Shown here: positions 1-8,500 of the stretch, in pieces | Position numbering within the stretch: the first letter of the stretch is position 1 | Layout: each line of letters opens with the position of its first letter | NCBI GenBank assembly: GCA_937975765.1 | Contig: CALJUR010000077.1 | Span: forward strand, 1 to 64,000 | From: an uncultured Myxococcales bacterium | Lineage (GTDB): Bacteria > Myxococcota_A > UBA9042 > DTJE01 | Direction of reading: 5' to 3' | Length of the DNA: 64,000 nucleotides | The notes under the pieces: generated by a model | What the model saw: the letters and a program-made list of their open reading frames with translations, nothing else | Database searches by the model: none | What the model was told of the DNA's origin: nothing | Translations under genes and position numbers: made by a program

Positions 1-54
1 GTCCGCGGGTTTCCGCAGGAAACTCCGGACGCAGACGGAGTCGCCTCGGGCGCA
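1..54 (+). repeat. Direct repeat, left copy, before the radical SAM gene
   Basis: This stretch matches a second copy that begins at 3026. By hand alignment 47 of 54 positions are identical, including the blocks gcaggaaactc and agtcgcctcgggcgca. The two copies bracket the radical SAM gene in the same orientation. No coding function is visible. The true left end may lie outside the window. Confidence 0.65.
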
Positions 55-84
55 CCTGATGCTGGGCCCTGTCAGGATGCAGAG

Positions 85-2976
85 ATGAAGCCGTTTTCGG
101 ACCACCCCTGGCTGTCGTTCCTCCACGCCGTGCGGTCCCCGTCGCGGTACGTCGGCGGCGAGTTCGGGTCGGCGGACCGGCCCGCCGGCGGCGAGGCGGC
201 CAGCCTGTGCCTGGCCTTCCCGGACGTGTACGAGGTGGGCATGTCCCACCTGGGCACGCAGATCCTGTACGACCTTCTGTCCCGGGAGGGGGACCTGCGG
301 GTCGAACGGTGCTTCTCGCCGTGGGGCGACCTGGAGGACGAACTGCGGCGGCGCGGGCTGCCTCTGGTGTCGCTGGAGTCGTTCTCGCCGCTTTCGACGT
401 TCGACTGCATCGGGATCTCGCTGCAGCACGAACTGTGCTTCACCAACGTGCTGACGATCCTGGACCTGGCGGGGGTTCCGCTGCGGGCGACCCGGCGGGA
501 CGACGCCGCGCCGATCGTGCTGGGCGGCGGTCCCGGGGCGCTGCATCCCGAGCCGGTGGCGCCGTTCTTCGACGCCTTCTTCTGCGGAGAGGCCGAGGCG
601 GACCTGGCACCGCTGCTGCGGGCGATTGGGGCGATGCGGCGGGCCGGCGCGAAGCGGCGCGAGGTGTGGCGCGCGCTGGCGGCGCGGCCGGGGATGTACG
701 TGCCGGCGCTGTACGACGGGGTGCGGGACGAGGCGACCGGGCTGCGGGTGCCGCGGCCGAACGACCCGGCGGCCCCGGAGGTCGTGCGGCGCGTGGCGAT
801 CCCGGACCTGGACGCGTTCCCGCTGCCGGCCCGGACGATCGTGCCTTGGAACCGGGCGGTCTTCGACCGGGCGTCGCTGGAGGTGGCGCGAGGGTGCTCG
901 GAGGGGTGCCGGTTCTGCGAGGCGGGATACACCTACCGGCCGCTGCGGGACCGGTCGCCGCGGGCGATGCTGGACCTGGCGCTGGCGTCGGTCGGGGCCT
1001 GCGGGCACGACGAGGTGTCGCTGGGGGCGCTGTCGCCGGCGGACTACCCGGCGCTGGCCCCGCTGGTGGCGTCGTTGTCACGGGCGCTGACGCCGAGGGG
1101 CGTGACGCTGTCCGTGTCGTCGCTGCGCGCGTACGGCCTGTCCGACAAGGTGCTGCACGACTTGCGGGCGGTGCGGGCGGCGGGGCTGACGCTGGCGCCC
1201 GAGGCCGGCAGCCAGCGCCTGCGCGACCTGATCAACAAGAACGTGACCGACGAGGACCTGCGCGAGGCGGCCCGGCGGGCCTTCGCGAACCGCTGGCAGC
1301 GCATGAAGCTGTACTTCATGATCGGCCTGCCGACCGAGACCGACGACGACGCGAGGGCCATCGTGGACCTGGCGCGGGGCGTGCTGCGGCTGGGCCGCGG
1401 GATGGGGCGCGCCGAGGTGACCGCGTCGGTGGGCGTGTTCGTGCCGCGCCCGCACACGCCGTTCCAGTGGGAGGGCATGGCGGCGCCCGAAGTGCTGCAG
1501 GCGCGGCAGGCGATCCTGCGCGAGGCGTCCCGGAAGGCGGGCGTGGCGCTGAAGCTGCCGGACGTGCGGACGTCGCGGCTGGAGTGCGTGTTCGCGCGGG
1601 GCGACCGGGCGCTGGCGCCGGTGATCGAGCGGGCGTGGCGGTCGGGCTGCCGGTTCGACCAGTGGAGCGAGGTGGCGCGGCCCGACCTGTGGGACGCGGC
1701 GTTTGCGGCCGAGGGGGTGGACCCGGAGGCGTACCGGCGGCCGCTGCCGGTGGGTGCCCCGCTGCCCTGGGAGATCGTGGACCCGGGCGTGTCGCGAGCC
1801 TTCCTGCGGCGCGAGCGGGAGCGGGCGATGGCCGGGGTGAGGACGCCGCCGTGCGAGAAGCCCGAGGCGGCGGACGGCGACCGGCCGGGTACCGACGCGC
1901 TGCGGGACGCCGCGACAGTCGTGTGCCACGCGTGCGGCGCGGGGTGCGTGCCCCGGGACGTGGCGGCGGTGCGCGGTGCGGTCGTGGCCCAGGGCGACGA
2001 ACTGGCGGCCGAGGTGGCGCAGGCCGAGGCCGAGGAGCAGCAGGCCCGGGAGGAGGCGGAGCGGCTGGCGGCGGCGGCCCAGGTGGCCCAAGCGGTGGAT
2101 GGGACGGACGACCGGGAGGCGGGGGACGGGGCCCCCGCCCTACAGGGGGAAGGCGCGTCCGCCCCGGATTCCGACCAGGCTCCCTCCCTGCAGGCGGACA
2201 TCGCCACCGCGAAGAAGAAGCGCCGCGGGCCGCCCCTGCCGGTCTTCGAGCCGTTCACCACCTGGCACCTGCGCTACGTCCGGACGGGCCGCGCGTCGTT
2301 CCTGTCCCAGGTGGACCTGGTCAAGCACCTGCCGCGCATCCTGCGCCGGGCGGGCCTCGTCATCCGCATGTCGGGCGGGTACCACCCGATGCCGCGCGTC
2401 ACCTACCGGGACCCGATGCCGGTCGGCTACCAGTCCGCCGGCGAGTGGATCGACGCGGACCTGGTCCGGGGCCGCTACGTGCTGTTGCAGGCGGAGGGGG
2501 CGTATCGCGAGGCGTCGCGCACCGGCGCCCCGGCCGAGGCCGGGGTGACCGTGGACGGCCTCGCGCACGACCTGGTCGCGGCCTTGAACGCCGCGTCGGT
2601 GGACGGGATCCGGTTCCTGTCCGCGATGCCGACGGTCGCGCACCGCGGGGCACCCACGCCGCCCCGGTACGCGTTCGCCAGCCCGTTCGACGCCGCGACG
2701 ACCGCGGCGCTGCTGGCGCCGTTCCAGGCGGGGCCGCTGGACCCGGCCGAGGCGGCGGCGGTCGCGGCGGCGGGCGCCCAGCCGGACCCCTTCCGGGCCG
2801 GAGGCACCCCCTGCGTGCTGGCGTGGCCGCGCGAGCGCCCCGACGGCCGGCCGCACGAGGTGCTGTCCCGGGCGCTGTCCCGCGAGTACGCCCCGCACGA
2901 CCTGGTGCGCCTGTACGACGACCCCCGCGCGGTGCCGCCCGCTTCGGCCTTGGACTCCGCGCCTGCTCCGCTGTAA
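85..2976 (+). CDS. B12-binding/radical SAM protein fused to a DUF2344 domain (TIGR03960 + TIGR03936 type)
   Basis: Predicted cytosolic radical SAM enzyme of 963 residues; the substrate of the family is not known to me. An N-terminal cobalamin-binding-like region (about residues 45-200, with FPDVYEVGMSHLG and VLGGGPGALHPEP) precedes the radical SAM core. The [4Fe-4S]-binding cysteines of CxxxCxxC are C271, C275 and C278 (RGCSEGCRFC), followed by LYFMIGLPTETDDD. A low-complexity Ala/Glu linker (about 640-720) leads to a C-terminal DUF2344-type domain with FLSQVDLVKHLPR and SGGYHPMPR. Fusion of the two modules is common in bacteria; they are separate genes in others. The linker contains an in-frame copy of the dispersed 27-nt palindrome. 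The start ATG has only a weak upstream ribosome site, but N-terminal homology begins close to it. Confidence 0.9.
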   Translation: MKPFSDHPWLSFLHAVRSPSRYVGGEFGSADRPAGGEAASLCLAFPDVYEVGMSHLGTQILYDLLSREGDLRVERCFSPWGDLEDELRRRGLPLVSLESFSPLSTFDCIGISLQHELCFTNVLTILDLAGVPLRATRRDDAAPIVLGGGPGALHPEPVAPFFDAFFCGEAEADLAPLLRAIGAMRRAGAKRREVWRALAARPGMYVPALYDGVRDEATGLRVPRPNDPAAPEVVRRVAIPDLDAFPLPARTIVPWNRAVFDRASLEVARGCSEGCRFCEAGYTYRPLRDRSPRAMLDLALASVGACGHDEVSLGALSPADYPALAPLVASLSRALTPRGVTLSVSSLRAYGLSDKVLHDLRAVRAAGLTLAPEAGSQRLRDLINKNVTDEDLREAARRAFANRWQRMKLYFMIGLPTETDDDARAIVDLARGVLRLGRGMGRAEVTASVGVFVPRPHTPFQWEGMAAPEVLQARQAILREASRKAGVALKLPDVRTSRLECVFARGDRALAPVIERAWRSGCRFDQWSEVARPDLWDAAFAAEGVDPEAYRRPLPVGAPLPWEIVDPGVSRAFLRRERERAMAGVRTPPCEKPEAADGDRPGTDALRDAATVVCHACGAGCVPRDVAAVRGAVVAQGDELAAEVAQAEAEEQQAREEAERLAAAAQVAQAVDGTDDREAGDGAPALQGEGASAPDSDQAPSLQADIATAKKKRRGPPLPVFEPFTTWHLRYVRTGRASFLSQVDLVKHLPRILRRAGLVIRMSGGYHPMPRVTYRDPMPVGYQSAGEWIDADLVRGRYVLLQAEGAYREASRTGAPAEAGVTVDGLAHDLVAALNAASVDGIRFLSAMPTVAHRGAPTPPRYAFASPFDAATTAALLAPFQAGPLDPAEAAAVAAAGAQPDPFRAGGTPCVLAWPRERPDGRPHEVLSRALSREYAPHDLVRLYDDPRAVPPASALDSAPAPL
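2118..2144 (+). repeat. 27-nt dispersed palindromic repeat, in-frame copy inside the radical SAM gene
   Basis: The unit has the stem ggcggggg/cccccgcc and ends in cctaca. It is nearly identical to intergenic copies at 40934, 41077 and, inverted, 31962. Here it is translated as part of the linker GDGAPALQGEG, so insertion kept the frame. The element lies between the radical SAM and DUF2344 domains, where extra residues should be tolerated. Confidence 0.75.
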
Positions 2977-2998
2977 GGCGGGGGCTCCGCCCCCCGCC
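2977..2998 (+). terminator. Possible intrinsic hairpin after the radical SAM gene
   Basis: A GC-only stem (GGCGGGGG ... CCCCCGCC) begins directly after the stop codon. No T-tract follows, so termination is only inferred. It may instead be a diverged member of the dispersed palindromic repeat family. Confidence 0.4.
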
Positions 2999-3025
2999 TG
3001 GGGCTCGCCCGAGCACGAAGGCGGA

Positions 3026-3079
3026 GTCGATGGGTTTGCGCAGGAAACTCTCGACGCAGCCGGAGTCGCCTCGGGCGCA
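3026..3079 (+). repeat. Direct repeat, right copy, after the radical SAM gene
   Basis: Second copy of the repeat found at the window start, in the same orientation and about 3 kb away. It sits in the 361-bp gap between the radical SAM gene and the lytic transglycosylase gene. That gap holds only repeats and hairpins; no gene is seen in it. Confidence 0.65.
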
Positions 3080-3110
3080 ATCCAATGATGGCTCCGTCCC
3101 CCGCCTCCTT

Positions 3111-3252
3111 GATCCCGCGATTCCCTGCCGTAAGCCGGGCACCGTTGGCGGGGCACTGGGGCCCCGCCCTACATTTCGGCTGATCCCGCGATCCCCTGCC
3201 GCATCTCTGGACGTCCCGGGCGGGGCACGGGAGCCCCGCCCTGCATGGCGGC
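3111..3252 (+). repeat. Two tandem units of about 71 bp, each carrying a palindrome
   Basis: Both units begin with gatcccgcgat(t/c)ccctgccg (3111 and 3182). Each carries a variant of the dispersed palindrome (3147-3173 and 3219-3245) of the form ggcggggca...gccccgccct. The second unit ends next to the leader of the lytic transglycosylase gene. It looks like a local duplication of a repeat cassette. Confidence 0.65.
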
Positions 3253-3337
3253 CTGGCTCCGTCCCCGCGCGACCGCGACTGCGCGTTCCCGCCGCCTCCG
3301 TGGTAGATCCACCATCGCATCCCGCCCGGGGAAACCC

Positions 3338-5554
3338 ATGCTCGGCTCGTTCCTGGTCCCGCTGGCGCTGGCCCTGGCCGGCGCGCCCTCTCCCGGGGCC
3401 TTCCCTCGCCCGTTCGACGAGGCCCGGGCCGAGGCCGTCGCCCGGCTGCGCACCGCGGACCCGGCCGGCGCCCTGGCCACGCTGCAGGCCGCGGAGGCCC
3501 CGCGGGACGCGACCGGCCGGGTGCTGGCCGTGCTGCTGACCGCCCGGGCGCAGACCGGGGTCGGCCACCCCGCGGAGGCGCTGGCCGCGCTGGACGGCCT
3601 TCCGTCGCGCGACGTCCCGTCCCACCTGCGCCCGCTGCTGGACGAGGAGCGGGCGGCGGCCCTCGGCGCGTCCGGCGGCGTCGGGGCCCGCGAGGCCCTT
3701 CGCGCCTTCCTCTCCCGAAACCCCCGCGGCCCGCGCGCCACCGGGTTCCGGCTGGCGCTGGCCCGGCTGGCCCTGCAGGCGGGCGACGCGCGCGCGGCGT
3801 CCTCCGTGGCCGGGGAGATCCTGGCCTCGAAACCCGTCCCTTCGCGCCCGGTGCGTGCCGAGGCGCTGCTGCTGCAGGCGAAGGCCCAGGGCGGTTCCGC
3901 CCGCGCCGCGGCCCTGCGGCGCATCTTCCTGGACTTCCCCGAGACGCCCGCCGGGGAGGCGACCGGCCTGTCGGAATCGGACCTGTCCCCGGCCGAGTTG
4001 GCGCGCCGGGCCAACGCCTTCTTCGGCGCGATCGACTACGAGCAGGCCCAGCGGATCCGCGAGGCGCTGTGGTCCGCCGGGCACCGCAGCCCCCGGCTGG
4101 CCCTGCAACTGGCGATGTCGCACCTGTCGTACGTGCGCGACGACGCGGCCCGGGCGCTGCAGATGCTGGACGAGGCCATCGTCGGCGGCGCGCTGAAGGG
4201 CGCCGACCGCCACCTGCTGCGGGCGCGGGCGAAGGCCAAGCTGGAGGACTACGACGGCGCGCTGGACCTGTACCGGGCCTACCTGAAGGAGGGCGGGCGC
4301 AAGGGCCGCGCGAGGGCCCTGTACTACCTGGGCTGGCTGCCCTACGACCGCGGCGAGTACGAGAAGGCGCTGCCCGCGCTGGACCGCTACCTGCGCGAGG
4401 TTCGGCGGTCCGACCAGCGCTCGTACGTGGCCTGGTTCAAGGCGTGGTCGCTGTACCGGCTGAAGCGGTATGGGGACGCCATCGCGGCCTTCGACGCGAT
4501 GATCCCGATGGGCAACTGCCTGGTGGCCGGCAAGGCGATGTACTGGGGCGGCATGGCGCATCACGCGCTGGGGAACGGCCCCGAGGCCGGCCGCTGGATG
4601 CGCCGCGTGCTGGACCGCTACCCGCTGACCTACTACGCCGTGCTGGCCGCGAAGCGCCTGAAGGAATGGGAGGACGCGCCGCTGCCCGACTGGATGGTCG
4701 GCCCCTCGCCCGGCCTGCCCGACCCCGTGCCGTACTGGCCGCTCGACCGCGTGGCGCCCGGCTTGCGCGAGTCCCTGCAACGCGTGAAGGACCTGGCCGA
4801 TGCCGGGGAGGTGGCCCGTGCCGGCAAGGCGTACGCCCCGATCGCCCGCGCCGTCGCGCGCGGCCTGAAGGGCGAGGATCGCGCGCGCTTCCTGGTCACC
4901 GTGCACGATGCGATCGAGGACCCGAACGGCCTGTTCCGGCGGGCAGCGAAGGAGTTCGGGGGCTGGATGGGGCCGGTCCCGACGCGCCGGTCCGCCGCCT
5001 ACTGGATGGCCTTCTACCCGCGGGCCCAGCGGTCGCTGATCGAGGTGCTGGCCGCGCGCTTCGGCATGCCGATCCTGTGGTCCTACGCCATCATGCGGCA
5101 GGAGTCCCGCTACGACGCGAAGCAGGTCTCCCACACGGCGGCGCTGGGCATCATGCAGATGATCCCGGCCACGGCCCGCAAGGTGTCGAAGGCCGTGGGC
5201 GTGCCGTTCGACGTCGAGTCGTTCTTCCGGCCGGAACGCAACCTGCTGTTCTGCACGTGGTACCTGGCCGCGCTGTACAAGGACTTCAAGGAGCAGGTGC
5301 TGTTCGCGTCGGCCGCCTACAACAGCGGCGCGCCCGCCATCAAGCGCTTCCTCCGGAAGAACCGCGGCCTGCCCTTCGACGAGATGGTCGAGTCCATCGC
5401 CTACAACGAGGGCCGCAACTACGCCCGCAAGGTGGCCGAGCACCTGGTCCGGTATGCCTACCTGCACCTGGACCCGGACGCGCGCGCCGCGCTGTACGCC
5501 CGCCTGTTCCCGGACGCCGTGGACTACGACGTCGGCACCGCGATCGATTTCTAG
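3338..5554 (+). CDS. Soluble lytic murein transglycosylase (Slt70-like, GH23)
   Basis: Periplasmic enzyme predicted to cleave the MurNAc-GlcNAc bond of peptidoglycan, leaving 1,6-anhydro-MurNAc ends. The chosen ATG starts a short hydrophobic leader (MLGSFLVPLALALAGAPSPG), consistent with export; an in-frame ATG 31 codons upstream would put an Arg-rich stretch in front of it. Residues about 30-540 are helical TPR-like repeats, as in the Slt70 superhelical ring. The SLT catalytic domain lies at about 570-710: the catalytic Glu is E589 in MRQESRYD, followed by ALGIMQMIPATA and FASAAYNSG. The length (738 residues) is larger than E. coli Slt70. It converges with the next gene, the two stops being 8 bp apart. 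Confident family call; exact paralogue unknown. Confidence 0.92.
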   Translation: MLGSFLVPLALALAGAPSPGAFPRPFDEARAEAVARLRTADPAGALATLQAAEAPRDATGRVLAVLLTARAQTGVGHPAEALAALDGLPSRDVPSHLRPLLDEERAAALGASGGVGAREALRAFLSRNPRGPRATGFRLALARLALQAGDARAASSVAGEILASKPVPSRPVRAEALLLQAKAQGGSARAAALRRIFLDFPETPAGEATGLSESDLSPAELARRANAFFGAIDYEQAQRIREALWSAGHRSPRLALQLAMSHLSYVRDDAARALQMLDEAIVGGALKGADRHLLRARAKAKLEDYDGALDLYRAYLKEGGRKGRARALYYLGWLPYDRGEYEKALPALDRYLREVRRSDQRSYVAWFKAWSLYRLKRYGDAIAAFDAMIPMGNCLVAGKAMYWGGMAHHALGNGPEAGRWMRRVLDRYPLTYYAVLAAKRLKEWEDAPLPDWMVGPSPGLPDPVPYWPLDRVAPGLRESLQRVKDLADAGEVARAGKAYAPIARAVARGLKGEDRARFLVTVHDAIEDPNGLFRRAAKEFGGWMGPVPTRRSAAYWMAFYPRAQRSLIEVLAARFGMPILWSYAIMRQESRYDAKQVSHTAALGIMQMIPATARKVSKAVGVPFDVESFFRPERNLLFCTWYLAALYKDFKEQVLFASAAYNSGAPAIKRFLRKNRGLPFDEMVESIAYNEGRNYARKVAEHLVRYAYLHLDPDARAALYARLFPDAVDYDVGTAIDF

Positions 5555-5561
5555 GGAACCC

Positions 5562-8500
5562 CTACCCCTGCAGCATCGCCTTGCGCATCTCGGCGTATCG
5601 CGAGGAGACGGACCAGGCGGCCAGGTCGACCAGCCGGTCGCCGAACTCCAGGTCGGACAGGAAGACCGCGTCGTCCCTCAGGCAGCGGGCCGCCACCTCC
5701 AGGTCGTTCGCCATGAACAGGCCCGCCCGGGCGGCGGTGCGGTCCACGCCCTCCAGGAAGGACTGCGGGTCGAAGCCCCGCTTCTGCCGCCGGAACCCCG
5801 ACAGCACCTCCTTCAGGGACGCGAGGGCCTCGGGCGACAGCCGTGCCTGGAGGTCCGGCGCCATGTCGGCGGCGGCCTCGGCGTCCGCGGGCAGCGGTGC
5901 GTCCGGGAAGGCGATCCGCAGCGCCGCCAGCAGGAACAGCCGCAGCGTCGGCGCGTCCAGCACGCCGGCCAGTTCGAAGCCCGGCGCGAAGGCGGTCACG
6001 GCCCGTCCCAGCGCGAACCGCAGTTCCTTGCCGCGCCACGCCGTGAAGGCGTCGTCCCCGACCACCAGCGCCGGCGGGTGGAAGGCCACCTTCGCCAGCC
6101 CCGTGCGGCCCTTGGCCCGGTAGATTCGCGGCAGCGCCACCCCCAGCACCTTGGACGACGCCAGCGCCATCCCCTGGAACAGCCCCTTTTCTGCCGGGTC
6201 CACCCGGTCCGCCTCGGTCAGGCCCAGGTCCTTCGGGGACTTGAAGGGCAGCAGGGCGGCCATCGGGGCGTACAGGATCGACAGCACGCGGGCCAGGTCC
6301 GGGTCCACGGCCTCGTCCAGGATCCACTTCCCGAACCCTTCGGGCGGCATCGCGTCCCGCCGCAGCTTCAGCGCGGGCTGGCGCCGGGCCTCGAAGGCCG
6401 TCCGGTCGGCCTCGGTCTCGTGGCCCAGCACGATCAGGGCGGCCGATGCGCACCACGCCCCGTCCTCGTCACCCAGCAGGATGCACAGGTCCCGCACCGC
6501 CTTGTAGGACGCCAGGTGCGTCGGGTCCAGCGCCAGCACGCGCCGCTGTGCCTCCAGCGCCTCGGCCTCGCGGCCCGGCGTCCGGGTCAGCGCGTCCGCC
6601 AGCCGCCGGGCCGTCTCGGCGTCCCGGGGCGACGCCACCATCACCTGCCGAAGCGTCTCGATCGCCAGCGGCAGGTTGTGCAGGCGCTCGTCGTAGCAGG
6701 TCGCCAGCCGCCGCAGCTCGCTAAGCAGCCGGTCCTCCTGGCCGGTCAGCCGGAAGTGCCGGGCCAGCAGGCCGTGCAGCCGCGCCAGGCCCTCCTGGTC
6801 GTCGCCGCCCACCAGCACGTTCTCCAGCGCCTCGGTGGCCTCGGCCAGTTCGGGGTTCAGTTCCACGGCCTTCCACAGGTGCTGGCGCGTCAGGTCCGGG
6901 TCGCCCAGGTTGTCCCTGGCCAGCAGCGCCGACGCGTAGTGGAACTGCGCCTGCTTGATGCCGTCCTGCTCCTGCGCCAGCAGTTCGACCAGCAGCCCCT
7001 TGGCCTCCACGAAGTCCGCCGCGGCGACCGCGGCGTCCAGCGCCTTGTGCAGGGCCGCCTTGGTGGACACGCCCTCCGCCGCGGCCTGCCGGTACCATTT
7101 CAGGGCGGTCGCGGGGTCCTTCAGCGCGTCGTGGTGCAGGTCCCCCAGCCGCACCATCGTCGTGAACCGCGGCAGCCCCTCCGGCTCGATCGCGGCCAGC
7201 GGCTCCAGCCACTGGGCCTGCCGGCGCGCGTCCCCCGCCTTCGTCGCCGCCTCGACCATCTCGCGCAGCAGCGCCGGGTCCGTCCCCTCCGTGCGCCGGA
7301 ACTCGTCGAATCGTCGCACCGCGCCGGCATGGTCGCCGACCCGCGACGAGCAGCGCGCGGCCAGCAGTTCCAGTTCCGCCCGCTCGTCGCCGATCACCGC
7401 ACCCGCCCCCGACAGCACGGCGTCCAGCAGCGGCAGCGCCTCGGCGTCCCGGCCGGCCCGGGCCAGCAGCCGGCCCAGTTCGGCCTTCGTCCGGGCGTCC
7501 TCCGGGTCCAGTTCCAGCACCCGGCGGGACTGCGCGATCGCGCCGTCCAGGTCCCCGAACCCGGCCGCCGCCCGGGCCGCCAGCCTCCGCAGGCGCCGTT
7601 CCAGCCCCTTGTCGCCCGCCGTCGCTGCGCGCCGGGCCAGGGGCTCGACCACCGGCACCACCTTCTCCGGGTGGCCGGCGTCCAGCAGCACGCGGGCCAG
7701 CAGTTCGACCGCCTCGGGGTGCACCGGGTTGGCCGCCACGGCCTTCTCCAGGTAGTCGCGGGCCGCCTCCGGGTCGGCCGGGGCCTCCAGCGCCCGTCGC
7801 CCCAGCGTCGCGTACAGGTTCGCGCGCTGCTCGTCCTGTTCGGTCGCCGCGGCGGCCGCCTCCAGGGCCGTCCGCTCGCCGTCGCGGTCCCGGTCCTCGT
7901 GACACAGTTCGGCCAGCCGCATCGCGATGCCGACCACGCGGTCGCCCGTCGCCGCCTGCAGCGCCCGGGCCATCGTCGCCCGGCCCCGATCCCGCAGCGC
8001 CAGCCGCCCGACCTGGATGTCCGCCAGCCGGACCAGCATCTCCAGGCGGGTCGTCGGGTCCTCGGCAGCGATGCGCTCCAGGTCGCGGGCCACCTCCGCC
8101 CACAGGCCCAGCCTTTCGTGCAGTTCCTCCTGGCGCCGGATCGGTTCCGGGTCGTGCGGGGCGTGCGCCGAGGCCTCGGACAGGAAGCCCAGGGCACTCT
8201 CGGCGTCGTCCAGCCGGTCCAGCGCCACGTTGGCCATCTTCATCAGCAGTTCGACCGCCCGTTCGGGCTCGGCCACCAGCTTGCGCCGCAGCACGGCCAG
8301 CAGGCGCCGCCACCAGCCCAGGCGCTCGCACAGGTGCGCCAGCGTGTCCAGATCCTGTACCGACGCCGGGTCCAGGGCCATCGCCTCGCCCAGCGCCCGG
8401 GCCGCCGCCTCGTCCTCGCCCTTCTCGATCAGCAGGTGCCCCTGGCGCCGCAGCACCGCGGCCCGGGCCAGCGGGTTCAGGATCTGCGGGGCCAGCCGGT

